Source: Acridotheres tristis
Lineage: Eukaryota > Chordata > Aves > Passeriformes > Sturnidae
Direction: 5' to 3'
Assembly (NCBI GenBank): GCA_037013685.1
Contig: CM072892.1
Coordinates: 19,845,501-19,909,500, forward strand
DNA: 64,000 bases
Each line of letters starts with the position of its first letter. Position 1 is the first letter of the stretch. The position numbers and the translations under genes are program-made. This document shows positions 39,801 through 54,800 of the stretch, piece by piece. The notes below the pieces were generated by a model, which had not been told where the DNA came from, searched no databases, and saw only the letters and a list, made by a program, of their open reading frames with translations.

Positions 39801-42800
39801 AAAATCTCACATGGCCCTTCAGAAAGCTGAGCTTTGTTTACAGGGCACAGCAGCTGTGGGGGCCCTGTTGTTTTCCTTCACATTGGTCACATTCTGTGCT
39901 CAGCTCTTGTCTCTCTGGCGCCGCCACCAAAGCAGCTACGCAGTTTGGTGATAGAGGCAATGAGGTTTCCTATCACACTGGCCATATCTTCTTTTTTTTT
40001 CCTCCCTAATCTTGTCCTGTACCCTGAAGACATTTGTAGGTCCCTTCCTCATTTCCAGAATGCAGAAGTCTATTTCCACTTAGCTTTCTGTGGTGTATTT
40101 TGTATGGGGATTGTCCTATTGACACTATCAGAACTCCACCCTACCCAGCCCTAGCACCCTGCCTGATTCCTACTTCTGGTGCCTCAGGACAGAAATTTTC
40201 AAGATTCCCTGTTCCTCCCCTCTCTGCATTCCCAGCAAAGGAATGGTAAGCATCATTTGGGGATGAAATAGGACACACAGCTAAGACTAGATGGTGATGA
40301 GGGTTGCTAAAACTTAAAAATTTTAAAAGAACTCAGTTGTCTGAGAAGTTATTCAGGACTAGCATACAGAAATTTGGACCTTGTATACTCTGTGTTTTGC
40401 CTCCAGCCAGAATCATATTGGATTGAAGATGCCTGTTAAAGATGGGAAAATGGGAATTTAAAATCAGCACAGAGGACTGAAGTATAGGTTTCTTCACTTC
40501 TCACCAAAGTGCTGTGATAACATAATGAGTTACATCTTTCCATTCTCCTTGTATGGGTCACTTTTGCTCAAACTTTCACACTTAAAAAGAGTCCCATGCC
40601 TTTCTGTTCGCTGTAATCGCACCAACATGGTCCAAGGGAGGGAGGAGAAAATTGTTTGTTGCGTCATTTCTCTTTGGCTGCATCTGTGGAGTGACCCTGA
40701 ATAATCCTGTGTACCGTGGCAGCTACACACATATATACGAAAAGGAAAAACAAAACTCCAAATGACATAAGATAGGCAACAGCCCAGTATTTGGTTCTGT
40801 TTGATTTCCTGCAATTGTGAATAGCAGCACAACAGCTGGGGTTTTATGGTGGGAGCCTGGACTGGTTGTGCTAAGGGAGTCTCAGGCGTGGAGCAGATGA
40901 GTGTGGAAAAGAGGGAATGGCCTCATCAATCACAGCAATGTATCGTAAAACGAGCCAGTCTGTCATAGCAGCCTCCTAGGCTGGTCAACAGCTGCCTTGA
41001 GGTTGGTGATGACATGCTGATAACACCACAGGATAACAAGACTCTCAGATTTGGGCAGAGGACTGTATAGCAGGATGATTAATTCAATCATGTTTGGATG
41101 AACAAGCTGACAAGTTTTCTGTCTTCCACCTTCTCTGGGAGTCCTTTTGTTATATGTATGCAATGGGTGAGCTGGGTCAACACTGTTACTTTCCATAGTT
41201 AGCTGAAGTTGTTGATGGCACAGCTGTGCTCATCAGGATAGCAGGGCAGGCACAAAGTCTGACGGTTCAGCTGTGCTTTTCATAACACTCTCCAAGACAA
41301 CCCCTGTAGCATCACTTTTTTTTGGATGGTCAAAATCTGAGATCAGTGTCAGTGTAAAGGAGGCTGGAGTTAGGTTACCAGCAGTGGGAATATTTCCTCC
41401 TACTGTGTTCTGTCTCTCTAAATTGTTGTGCTCAACGTATATCCAAAACACATCTTTAAAGGCTTCAAGAGGCGAAAACAGGCAGTGCGGCATCCTGACT
41501 CAACCCTGCAACCACCAATATGACTTTTGAAGACAGTAACAGAACAATAGCCAAATAAAGTGGTGCCTATCTGACTATAAGAAGCATGTTTCACGATCTG
41601 CAAGCATTTGCTTTCCAAGGTCTTTGTAAGCCTTTTTCACTTGCCTCCAATATTTTTTGGTGGAATCCTCGTTGCCTCTAAATAATGTGGACAGTATCCT
41701 GTTTCTCAGCCTATGGGAGGAGCAAACAGACAGAAGCATTTCTCCTTGCAGTTCTGGTACATAAGCATTGAGCCTTAGCTGTTTACTCCAGTTTCTCCAC
41801 CTTTCTCCTTGTTTTCATCCAGATACACTTACTTGCAATGGCCAGTTCACAAAGAACTACTTTGATACACATAAGTTAAGTTTTGCTCAGCCAAGGGCCA
41901 CAACTTCTACTCTCTACAATTGTTTTATTCCCTACAGGAGCTTCCCTGCTTATTCCCTTTTTTCTGTATGGTTCCTAGAAAACCCGCAAGCTTTCACATG
42001 ATTTATGATAGCCTATTTATCAAACACACATAACAACAACCATTAACTATTCCTATTACATCAGTATTTTTGCTTTGCTACAGAGAGAAAACTTGTAGAG
42101 CAGAGGCCATAAATTGCTAGCTGAAGGTCACTTAGACAGTCACATGATTCAGATTAACACCTAAGACTTTTGCAGCCCATTCCTGCGTCATATCCTTTGC
42201 ATCATCCTGCTTCTCAGACACCTTTAATTAATATTTTTTATTGAGGGTGTGGGTGTTGAGCCGGCAGGTGCATCTTCAGTGATATCTATGTGGGTCAGGC
42301 ATTGCATGTAGATCAGGCTGTCCTTTCTTTTCTCTCACACATCTTTCCGGCCAGTTACCTTCAGTCCTTTGTGTTATGTCTCAAAAATCCCTCCAAAATA
42401 TTAAAAAAAAAAAAAATTCAGATACACGTGGCTTTGTTATAGCTCCTCTCACCTTTGCATTGAGCACCTCACCTGTTAGCTCATAAAACTTCCCTGTAGC
42501 CTGGAGCTCACATGTGCTTTGAGTCAAGAATAACTGGCCAAACTTGCTACTCTTATGCAATTACATGGTCTTCTCTGCATTTTAAACAGAAAATGTTTGC
42601 ATAACAAGCTACAGGGGTGAAAAGTATTAGCATTAGGCAAAAGTTGAGCACTGCTATCTTCCATAAGTTATAGCTGTGTATCAGCTGTGTTATCTGTGAA
42701 ACACATTTGTCTTCGCAGTTCACCAGGTAACTAAATTATTAAAACACATAACTGAAATTGAAGCTTCCACAGAATCTTACATTAGAAATTTCTAAATGGG

Positions 42801-45800
42801 TCTTTGGGTTTTTTTTTAAATACAAGCAATGACATAACTTGTAAATCATTTTGATATTGCTCAGGATAAAGGTAGTGTATAAATATGAGATTACCTCTTG
42901 ACCGCATGACCTGAGATATGCAGACATATCTGGCAGACAGGATGTGAGCTGCTGACTTGATATGATATAAAACTTGATCCTGGGAAATGCCTTGGGCACA
43001 GGAATGAGGAAGTTAGTGCTACTATTTTTAAATGTTGTGAGGAGCCAGCAGTGTTTGCAGTAGTGGATTTTGAAGATTTAAAATATTCTGTCTCTTTCTA
43101 AATGATGTGCAGTGTTTATTTTTCTAAGCAGCGGGTTGAGCACTGGTACAGGCTTATTCAACATCCCTGTGTACTGACTTGCCTTGTTTTGCTAAAGAAT
43201 CAGCACAAGACTGAGCAGATATTTGGGGTGACATTGGCTTCAGCCATGCATGAAGTACCCACTCAGGGATCAGAGAACCACATATTTTGTATTGCCTACC
43301 AAGTTGTCATCAGGTGATGATACCATTTTTGGTCACTACCAGTACAGTTTCTGAACTGATGGACTGGCAACAGCAAACCCAAAGTGTTTCAGCCACTTAA
43401 CACACATGATGGTCTTCTGCCTTGGATTTTCCTATGGCTGTGGGAACATTTCTCACATTATTCAGCAGGGCCAGACCCCACACCTATGCAGTACTGCAGC
43501 AACCATTTGAATCCATAACTCATGAGACCATAGCGTGTTCTTTGCTATCAAAGGTTATGCTGCTCAGTGGGACCCCAGGTTCTGAGTGGATGCAGTAGCT
43601 GGCACATTTCCACCTGCAGTCTGGTACTGTAAATGTCAGGCTTGTTCCACCTGGTATTACCTTAAGTACTCAAGACAAAACTAACAAGGTCTGCAAACCT
43701 CTGTATTTTGTTACTCGTCCATCATATATTGCTTGAAAAGTTATGGCATAATGAGGTAGCGTATTGTCTGTGTATGAGAGATTTGTGTGATTGACTTTTG
43801 TAAAATAGAGCTTGTTCAATGGATGGTAGCATCAGCTCCTCCAAGATGGAGTGGGATTGTCTTTGCATTTATAGGGCTGGCTACATACTTATTCTTCTTG
43901 CCAAATACCAACTTCGTGAAGCATCCTGGGCTTGCAGATACATTTCTCTTTCCTTATTCACTCTCATTTCTTCATGAGGTCAATAGTCTCATCTCAGTGG
44001 CAGTTCCACTATTGAAGTATATGTTGTATGTACTGTGGATTAAAATCAGAGAGAGAGAGGCAGACATCTGTGGAGAGATGCAAAGTCCAAAGTACATTGA
44101 GGAAAACTGTCTTCATTTATCTTTGCCAAAGTACTTTTAAAGGAACCACTTTTGGAAAATGCTATGCATGTCTTGTTTTTCTTATTTGCTCTTTGTTCTC
44201 CTTTTGGATGAAAGATGAAGTAGCATGATTCATTCTTCTGCAGAGAATCGCTCATTTTCTTATTGAGCTCTCTGCTGAAACAGGTTCAGTTTGGTGTTTT
44301 CCAGCTCTGCTCTGTCCCTTCACACACAGGCTTTGTCTTGCCTACCCAAACAGGGAGTGTAAGTATTCCCGTGGCAGTAACAGTGACTAAGCCTAGGGTG
44401 TAGTCACTATCTTGGTAACCTCTGGGCTGAGCACACCTTGCTGAGAACACAGTTAGATGACATAGTGGTAAAACTATGTCAGTCATATCTGCACCATGTC
44501 TTCAGGGGTAGAAACGAAGGTGCTTTGCAATGAATCATGTAAGTATGCTTACTTGCTAAGACATTTACCTTATGAATATGCCTGTTTGTTTAATAGAAAT
44601 AAGTTCTCAGGTAGAAGAAGGAGGTTTTAATCTTTTCTCCACCACTTAGGTAAGATCTGTTCACAACTTGGCTCTAATTATAAACAAATAGTATTATGTC
44701 ACATGTAGCATGTGAATTCTCTGAACAGGCAGAGTCTTGTCTAAATCTTTTAAAAATCTTGAACACTTCTTCCAATTATATCCGTGTTAATGTACCACCT
44801 TCTGGCTAATGGAAACACACGGACTGACCTTCAGGAGCTTTCCTGACCTGTGGCTCTCAAATGGGCTAAATCCAAAAGGCTCTTTTTCTGTTATAGTTCT
44901 GGGACCCATTCACTACCGTTGTGTTACACAAGAGAAGAACTCCACTCTTTTAAGTATGTAAAGAAAACAAAAAGTGTTTACTTCGATTTCTTTTTAGAGT
45001 AGCCATCTTAACTAAAAAAAAACCAACAAAGCAAGCTGTGTTTAAGTGATAAGCAGTGCTTTTGCTTGGAGTATGAAATGTTTTCTAGCTATGACTAGAA
45101 GAATTTTATTCCTTTTAAAAGTAACTGCCTCTAACACGTAATTCCTGCCTCATATAAAGATGCAAAGTTTATTCAAGACACTAACAACCTTGTCTATTAC
45201 TTGCATGAACTATGTCTAATTTGGAGTCTACTGTTCAAATGATAAATTGGTATGAATTTGAGACACAGGCACTTACACTTCAAAGCTATATATCTCTCTT
45301 TTCTGCAATGTTCTGGTGATTTTTTGATAGCCTGTGTGCTTGTTCTTGACTATAATTCTGTGTAGGAGTATTAGTACACTAACTTCTAAGTATTTACAGG
45401 CTAAAAACTAAGTAGTACATCTGGAAAGAACATTTTCTGAATATGGATATCTTCTGCACAAACCTAATTTATCAGTTTTGTGCACAATGTGTTACAGGTG
45501 CTTGGTTTTATCTTAAGACTAGCAAAATACATTCTGATTCCTAGGGCACTGCATAGTGAAGACTGCAGAACATGTAAGGAACTTTTATAAACTGAGTTGC
45601 AGCCAAGATGTGTACAAGAGAAAGGGGAGTTCACTGTACACAGACTATGAATTGCTGAAATATTTTTTCAGTTATTCCATACCATATCTGACATGCTGGT
45701 GGTATGGAATTTTTTTTATGAACCAGAGTTTTAGCTATTCAATAAACATAACACAATAAAAATATTGAGTATTTTTAAATTAATTCATGCAAGAAGGTTC

Positions 45801-48800
45801 TTCTTAGTTGCAAACTAATTTTGTTATCTTGAACATTTTCTTTATTCAAGGAAGAGTGAAAGGGCTCTGATTGAATTAATTACTTTCTCCAGTTGAATAA
45901 AGATAAACAGAGAAGAGAAAAATAATTGATAGCTTCCTGCATAGTGCAATGAGACTTACAGCTGCAACTACCACTGTTCTGGTAGTGTGAAACCAGTGTC
46001 TTACTGGTTAGTTCAGTCTTTTTTATTGGGAAGATGCTCTTTTCCTTCTCCAAGCAGCAAGGGTGGTGTGAATGGAGGAGACACCAGGCAAATTATTCAG
46101 GGCAATGAAGCACTGTAAGCACAAACGCCTGAAATATAGTAATCCTTCTTTCCCATAAACACAGACTTCTGTGTAGAGAGGTAATTGTTAGAAAAAGTCA
46201 GAACATCAATGGAAAACAAAAACAATGGTCAACAAAAACTTCTAGGATCCTTTAGATAGTATGTAGAGGACTGTCCTTTTCAACAGTTTTCTTGCAGTAT
46301 GAAGGCTGCTGCAGCCTAGCTGTGAGGGCTGAGTCATCATTTTCTTGTATTTCATCTTCAGTTTAGTATCTACATGATGGCTTACATTTAAAATGAAATA
46401 TAGAAGTTCTTATAGAGACTTGTGGGGATAAATCAATGGAACCTAGATGAAATTTATTGTGTTTTAAATAGATCTGGAAGCTCCATGATATAACGCCTTT
46501 GTAGCTTCAGATGATTTAACTTCTTTTGACAATTAAACTTCTTATAGGATTTATGATGAATTTGCAATAGTTAACCAAGTAACAGTCATTGTATTTAAGT
46601 AGCCACTAAGCCACTGCTGGAAACAGTCTGTGTAGTACTACTATAGTATGGATTTGGAATGCAAGTACTCTAGGTTTAAGCAGGCCAGATTTATGTGGCC
46701 TAAATTCAGACAATTGTGTTCAAAGAGATGTTGTGATTTGGCAGAGTATTATGAATTGAAAAGTTACCCAATGATGAATCCATTCAACATGAACTGAGAA
46801 GTCAGTCAAGTGGGAGGAGAATGAATAAGAGCAAACCACAAAGATCAGATCTGTGACTTCAGTCTTTCATCTTTGCACCTTCTCCTGCTGCTTATTTAGT
46901 CTGTGGTGATTTTGAAATGTCTCTTAGCTGTGCCATAAAATCTAACTTTTGTACTTACAGTTCAACATGTTGGAGAACTAAATTGCTGTTAAATTTTTGC
47001 ACGTGATGTGCTAAATAGCAAGAGTAGAGGGCACGGCCTGTATAAGCAGTCACCTCTTCTACATACCAGAACTTGCAGAGACACTCAAGAGTCGAGGAAT
47101 GCTTACAAATCTGTCTTGCAACCTATTGCATGTGGGTGATCAAGAGGTTGTAGTTTAGCCAAATAGAAAAATGAAAAGATGATGCATTAAAGAGAAACCA
47201 AAGCCTTCTTTCCTTGTCAGAAGGAATTTATAATTGCAGGCAGAGAAGAGCTGGTCTGCTCTTGAGCAATCCAGATCTTATAAACACTGGAATTTTAGAA
47301 GTCCTAAAATAAACAGGCAATGTTTTCCAGGAAATACCATAAAACCTTTGTTTCAAGGTGCTGCATGCTGGACCAAAAGTTCTGGAAAGATGTGAGACGG
47401 CATAGGTGACATAGTGGTGTGGATGGAGGATCAGAACAATGTCAGATTATTCTTCCTGGGTTCTTTATTACTTTCTCACTCAGGGTGTGATTGTGGATAA
47501 TAGTCAGTTGGGTTGTTTTTCCCCCCTCCCCAGTCTGTTTATAGCCTTGTGGCAATACTTTAGCAGATAAAGAATCCACCACTGCACCTTGTGGTGTGAC
47601 CAGTACAGGGGCTTCAGAAAGGCCCCATGTAAAGCTGGAAGTGAGATGGGAGGGTAGAGAAGAAAATCTGAGAAACTGAGACAATGACATTTCTTTTCAT
47701 ATACACTTTGCAATTCATGGGTAGTCTGTAAAAGCTATCTGTTCTTGTTATTGCTTTGTATTATTGTGGCTTGAAAAACAAATTGGTATCATTCACCTTC
47801 ATATATGATTCTCAAGTGTAATAACCCTTAGAACTTGGTTGATATGTTTTGTCCTCAGATCAGAAGGTTGGGTAAACTTACATATTGCTGGAATGAGAGG
47901 GCCAGAATATCGAGTTAGCCAAGACATTGTAATGAGCTCATGGCAGCACTTCGGCTAGCATGAATATTCCCTATTTCATATCCTAAATGGTAGCTGAAAT
48001 TAAAATTCAATTTGTCTGTTATGGTTGAGGCAGAATGGAAATCAAGCTCATCTCTTTTGGGAACTGGTGGCAATTTAAATAATGATTTAAAATAGTTTGT
48101 TGTTGTTGTTGCAGTAAATTATGCTCAAATCATGGGTGTACAGCTATACTACAGTGCTACATTTTACATTTACTTCTCACTTGTACTGAAGAACAGTGAC
48201 TTGTGTAAAACATGGGATGTCTGGGAGAAGCAAAAAGCACAAATTCCAGCACTGCTGTATCATGTAGGGCAAACATGATGCAGCTAGAGAGTATAATTTC
48301 ATACTGACTGTTCACTTCTAGGAGCACTCTGATTCATTAGCTCAGTAGGAAGAAAATGGGAAGAAAATAATTAAATTTCTTAACACTGAGAATTTGTGCT
48401 CATTTTGGAAAACACCTTATTACCACTACAACAATCCTGGGAAGAGCTGGCACTGAAATAGTACCCTGTGATACAGTTTTCTACAAAGTGTCTTGGCAGA
48501 CAGAAAAATAGAGAGACTAGAAAAACAGAGACTAGAGAAATAGCAGACAAAGGTGCCTTGTCCTGAGAGAGGATATGGACAGCTTCTACAACACAAATCA
48601 AAAACATGTTTTCCTTATCCTAACATATATCCCTAGATCACAGCTTCTCTGAGAGATGTTTCAGAGACATCCAAGGACTGTCAGACTCTTGCACACTGGG
48701 TACAACAAAGAGTGTCTTTACTGAACACATCCTGGGGAAAAATCACACCCTTTACAGTGCTATCACCATACCCCATGTGCTTTTGTGGTAACGGCAAATG

Positions 48801-51800
48801 CACAGACAAGTATGTAGGGACAGATTGGAGATGAGCTTCCCCTCAATGTTCATTCCTCTTCCTACTGGATTATTCTCTAGAGCAAAGGGTATGGGGACAG
48901 AAGAGGGAAGAAAAAGATAACAAGAGTGAGGAAACATTCCAGGCAAATAACAGAAGATAACTGTAGAGAAGAAATGCATCCTGAAAGTTTAGAGAGTGAA
49001 GTTGTAAAAAATCACCATGACGTGTGGTTTCTCCTTTAGGTCATTATGTTGGTCTGAGATCAGTACAATCAGCTCTATGATTCCTTTAATATTTCTTTCT
49101 GGAATCCTTCTCAGTGCTCAACTCTGTATCTTTTAATTAATTCTTGTCAGACTCCTCAGCATTTTAGCCAAGTCTTTTGACTATCTTATCTATTTGAGTA
49201 TCCTGAGTATTCTTGCCCAACATTTAAATAGCTTTCCTTGAGCGTGCAGACTCTGGAGGTTTTTATGTGGAGAGAAATAGGTAACTTCAGAATAATTATC
49301 TGAAATTTTCTCCCCTCCCCTCTTTTTTTAAAGACAATTCCTCATCTCTCCAGGAAGATGAAGAGATAGATATGGAGGCTGTCAACTGGCAGCTGAACAA
49401 CACCTCCATGAATGGCCATTCATCTACCCCAACCACAGTTCGCTTTCCCAGCTGGGTGACTTTTGATGACAATGAAGTCAGTTTTTCACCACAGAGCCTT
49501 TCTCCCTTGAAAACAGATACCCCATCCACAGAAACACACGCTCCAGATGTTAACTTTAATCACACTACATCCTTAAAGAAAAGAGAACGTCCTAAAAGCA
49601 CATTGGGAGACCTCTCCAAAATTCAAAAACTAGATCTCTCCTCTTTAACCAAGTTGCCTTCTGTTGAAACACCACCATGGAGTGCTACTAATCCCTTTCT
49701 GGATGAATCTCTTCGAGATGTCCAACCCTCACCCATCAATCCATTCAGCTCATTCTTTGAGGAGCGAGAGAGGCGTTCCAAAAGTTCTTCTGTCTCCAGT
49801 GCTCCAGGCAAAAGCCAAAGAGATTCTCTCATTCTTCTCCACCAAGAGCCTGATACCATCAGTTTTCATGAGGCAAACAAAACTGTAACCCACACAGATG
49901 CTGTAGAGCAGCTCAAACAGCTCCAGATTGGAGACCCAGATCGTGTGAGCAGTCCTACCTTGCCTGATGATGACCCAATGATGCCATATGATCTGGATGC
50001 AGCTTTATTTAACCTGGCACCAGCTCAGCCAAAGGATGGATGGCCAATGATGCTGAGGATCCCAGAGAAGAAGAACATTATGTCATCTAGGCACTGGGGA
50101 CCAATATATGTCAAGCTGACCGACAGTGGATGTATACAGCTTTTTTATGAGAAGGGACTAGAGAAGCCTTTTCGAGAACTCAAACTTGAAATCAATCATG
50201 AGATTTCAGAGCGCAAGCTGCAGAACTACGATGAGAATGGACGGATACACAGCGTGCGGTTGGACCGCACGACATACAAGGAGAAAAAGAAGTATCAGCC
50301 TAAGCCTGCCATTGCACACACTGCAGAGAGAGAGCAAATTATCAAGCTTGGGACTACAGATTATGAAGACTTCCTTAGCTTCATCACTGCTGTGCAAGAC
50401 ACACTGATGAACTTGCCAGCTTCATCAACAGATCTGAGCACAGTGGGACTGAATTATCAAGAAGAAGAAATCACTGTGGATGTCAGGGATGAGTTTCATG
50501 GCATCTTGGCCAAGGGAGATAGTGTGATTCTCCAGCACAGTGTGCTGACTCATATCTATGTTCTCAGCTTCCTTTCTGGTCTGGCTGAATGCAGACTGGG
50601 TCTTAATGATATCCTGATTAAAGGGAATGAAATAGTTGCAAGGCAGGATATTATGCCCACTACTACCACTAAGTGGATTAAATTACACAGCTGCCGGTTC
50701 CATTCATGTGTGGATGAGGATATGTTTAATAACTCCCGTATTATCCTGTTCAACCCCTTGGATGCCTGTCGGTTTGAACTGATGAGATTCAGGACTGTCT
50801 TTGCTGAGAAAACTTTACCTTTTACTCTGAGGACAGCTGCCAGCATCAATGGTGCTGAGGTGGAGGTGCAGAGCTGGCTGATGATGTCCACGGGGTTCTC
50901 TTCCAATCATGACCCTTTAACTCAGGTCCCTTGTGAAAACGTGATGATCCGCTACCCTGTGCCAAGTGAGTGGGTGAAGAACTTCCGCAGGGAGAGTGTC
51001 CTGGGGGAGAAATCTTTGAAAGCCAAGGTGAACAAGGGAGCCACTTTTGGATCAACCAGTCTGTCTGGTTCTGAGCCAGTAATGAGAGTAACTTTGGGAA
51101 CTGCCAAATACGAGCATGCCTTTAATTCCATTGTATGGAGGATAAACCGACTGCCTGACAAAAACTCAGGTGAGTGGCACACACCATCTCTGCAGGAATA
51201 AACTGAAACAAGTTATGTATTTTGAAAGATAGGAAATACTGAGTTTAAATGGTGAGAGATATATCATCCTCTGTAGTACACCAAAGGGCATAAGTTAGTT
51301 GCACAAAATATTTTTCTGACCCTCAGTGTAATAGTTTTACATATACTACAAATATAGCTAATGATAAAAACAGTTTTAGGTTTTCTAGATGCAAAAATAT
51401 GTATTCTGTCTCTGCTTGAAGGTATTTAAAAGAGGTAGTTCTTAGGGAAATGGTTTAGTGGTAGACTAGAATTGTGCTAGGTTAATGGTTGGACTTGATG
51501 ATCTTAAATACCTTTTCCAATAAATGATTCTGTGATTCTCTGATTATGAAACCTAGGCATCAAACATCTGTGTGCTCAGTACTATTATTGGAAGCAGGGC
51601 TTTTTCATGTAACTTGCAAAAGCAAGATTCTGTGCTATGGGACTGAATGACAGAATCAGATAAATGTGCTCTAGCACATGTGGTATCTTTTTCCATGCAT
51701 TGCCAAGCATACTGGGCCAGTGCTATATATTTCAGTGCATATGCCACAATTAATGCCTCTGAATTATCTGCAATGGGAGTTATAAGAGAACAGAAGACAT

Positions 51801-54800
51801 TGCTCAACCATTTTTTAAAAAACAGACATTTCCAAACATCATTTTTTGGCTATGTTTCTTTAATCAGTGCAGACAGAGAATTACAGCTTAAACCTGAAGA
51901 GAGAATACCAACATGAAACCCACTTTGTATTTCTATCCCAAGTGTTTGTATTTCTAGTAACATGGTCATAATTAAACATTAAAATAATGTAGGTAAGCTA
52001 CTGTTCCCTTTGGCCATTTCTGCCAGTTATTGTGTTTGCTGCCTGTCATCCATGGTTCACTATAAAGCTGGGCAACTCAGGTTTATTTTTATTTGTAGTG
52101 AATTCTACTTCTTGACCTCTCTGATCTAGAATAGTTTTTTACAATGAGATGGACTTTTCAGAACTAATGCTGTAATAATGCATCTGGGTGACTGGGAGGG
52201 TTTCTGTATTCAGTGTTCCCTGAAGGAAAGTTCATTGTGGTACCAGATTTGGCATTCTCTATATGTTTTTCCTGAGTTTGACTTAGAGTGTCAGCAAAAC
52301 AGTAACCCAGGTGTCCTGATCTTTTGGGTCACATTTCAGCCCAAGTTTACACCACCAGTTACATATTTGGAGGGATATCACTGGAAAAGGGAAAGCTCTA
52401 GGTTTCCTGTAGACTGAGTGTAAGAAGACAGAGCTTGGAAACTTGAGAGAAATATAGCAATGAAAAATTAACCCCAGGCTGTTTATGAGCAATGCTTGTG
52501 AGGAAAATCTCAGTGTGCCATCTGCACAAGCTCCGGGAATGAGATGCTGTGAAATTGGGCCTTCTGTGGCATCTTCTCTCTGAAGATCTCAGTGTACCAT
52601 GTAGACATCAGCCCTCAGAAGGCCCTCAGACTTTAACACAATCACAGAACATGCCAGTAGCAAACCAGGAGAAGAGGCAAAACTCCTGTCTCTACTTCCT
52701 CCTGCAAGGTGATGCTGCCTTACCCATTGCTACTCTGAGGGAGATACTGATCTGTGCCTCTTGTTTCCTTCTTTCCCATTGTGAATCTTTATTGTATATG
52801 CACTGTGGCAGGGGGAAGGAAATACATTACAGATTTGTTGCTGCTTTTGGACCTCTGCCACAGAGCATCTATCCATCAGCGTCATCATGCAAAACACAGG
52901 GCAGTTGGTATTTGTTTACATCCTGAGAGGAAGAGAGTGTCCTCACCCCTCCGGTCAGATCAGATGTAATTTCAGGGAAAGGAAGAGCCTTGGAAGCACT
53001 GTCTTGGCCAGGACACATGAGGTATGTGAGAGGGAGGGAATCCCAAAGTGATGACAGGGCAGGCCAAGTGTACTTTAAATCTGACCTTGCCCTTCAGGGA
53101 CTATTTCTGTTTATTGGTGGTACTTCAGCCCATGGTTCTCCTTTCTCAAAGTATATGGCAAACAAAGAGTGGTACTCAGAAGCATTCATTCCCACGCCTT
53201 CTTAGATTTGCCTGATAGACATGATGTGCTTTTGGCCAGGTGATACTCATGTGGGATCTAACTGCCAGCCTTGTGCACGTTTGGCTGTATCCAGCCCTAT
53301 CCACAAGTCATATAATAACCCAGCTTCATGTATTTGCAAAGTTGTTATAAATGATTCAGTTATCAAGCACTAAACATAAAACCACTCCACTGACTCACAC
53401 TTCATACTCCCTTACTGTGATACTTGTAACTCACTTCTAAGAGCACTGCAAATATCTGCAAATATCTGGCCTGCTAAAGAACTGCTTTTATGCCTGGGAC
53501 TCCAGAGCAGGAGAGGAGTAGTGGCATCATAATGGAGCTGAGGCAAGTGCTGCAGGTGGCTGCAGTCTGCAGCTCCACCTGCCTCCAGAGGCCACACAAT
53601 AGGTCCACACCACTTGGAGCATATGCATTGCATGGGTGCTCCAGCACTTGTGCCTATCTGCCAGACATACTCACAGGAGTACATATGTAGGCACATATTT
53701 TGGGACTTTTTGTTCATCCAGTGTGTGCTCTGACACACAGTCCCTTGCAAACACAATCCCAGATCTCCAGAGGTCTCCAGATAGCCAGCTGGACCTCCTG
53801 TGCTTCACTCCATTCTCTGAATGTGGACTGGTGCAGTCTCTGTGTAGAGGTAAGGGGCATGACCCCCAGCCCTGCTATCCACAGGAGAGCGTGTCCCTAC
53901 TGAGCTCACTGCTTGTATGCAGGTTGTAGCATCCTAAGCACCCAGATTGTTAAGAATTATTTCAGAAGTTTTGCGTTCTTATCTAATTTTTTCTTTCTGT
54001 ACTTTCTAATTGCATGGAGCCCTTTGCACTCTCACTCTAGGAGACAGCTTTATCAGCACTGTCTGTATTATTTTGTAGCCACAGTATCTGCTTATGACTG
54101 AACATTGAAAAGCATGTGACCAATGAAGGACAGTGCATACTCTGACTATGATTTGACCTAAGGAAAAAATGTAGACTGCATTCTACTGAGCACATTGCTG
54201 AAATACAAATAGCAAATTTTACAGCTTGGTAAACTTTATTGCCTGTCTCATATTTAAAATTAATATGAACAAAAGAGTTGATGAAGAATGCCTGTTTGCA
54301 GGCTATTTACAGCTCCAGTTGCTGCTGGCTGGGCTTCACTTTTTTTTTTTTTTTTTTTTTTTTTAATCCACCGGTAGAATAGTAGGGAAACATCCAATTA
54401 GTCTTTGATCATGGGAAAACACTCGTTCTTCTGAAGCAGGGATGTAACATCTATGCAGAGCCTTGGATCTGGATTTGAACTTTTCTCTAGTTCGGCTGTG
54501 GATCTCAGGCATGCTGCCTGGAATACTTTCTGAAATAAATTATATCTTTTAACCCAAACGTTGGGATATTTGGAGTGTCATGAGTCATTTGGAACAGATT
54601 CTCTCCAATCACAGTTACACTTGCATATATATGAATTACCAGATTTTTGATTGTCAGAACAGACTGGTAGTAGATCAAGGAAATAAGAGGTGCAAAACAA
54701 ACGCAATGTGTTGATTCCTCCTGATTTTACTAAGAAGGGTACCTGTCCATTAGAGAAAGAGCTCTGAATGAGCCTGTTGAACAGTCTGTAGAGGTGGTGC

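Larger units (their letters stand above)
16763..49333 (+). other. STON2: Giant STON2 intron between coding exons 3 and 4 (32.6 kb)
   Basis: The donor is gtaaga and the acceptor ctttttttaaag. It makes up half the window. Apart from the islands, relics, microsatellites and hairpins listed separately, I see only AT-rich unique-looking sequence, with a particularly AT-rich patch at about 19805-19985 and another at about 29835-29875. Short direct duplications occur at 27381-27408 (14-bp unit twice) and 37272-37310 (20-bp spacing, unit twice). A(14) lies at 42403-42416. No member of a known protein family is recognisable in its ORFs. Confidence 0.75.

Noticed and set aside
43787..44140. 117-codon ORF with hydrophobic stretches
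   Set aside because: No splice context, no conserved motif, and the hydrophobic runs are expected from T-rich sequence.
49372..51201. 609-codon ORF as a complete intronless gene
   Set aside because: Homology to stonin-2 begins before the first ATG, inside the exon at 49334, and stops at a consensus donor at 51169/51170. It is one exon of a spliced gene.
54340..54364. Poly(A) tail of a minus-strand processed pseudogene
   Set aside because: No poly(A) signal or coding remnant is visible upstream on that strand and no target-site duplication was found by eye.
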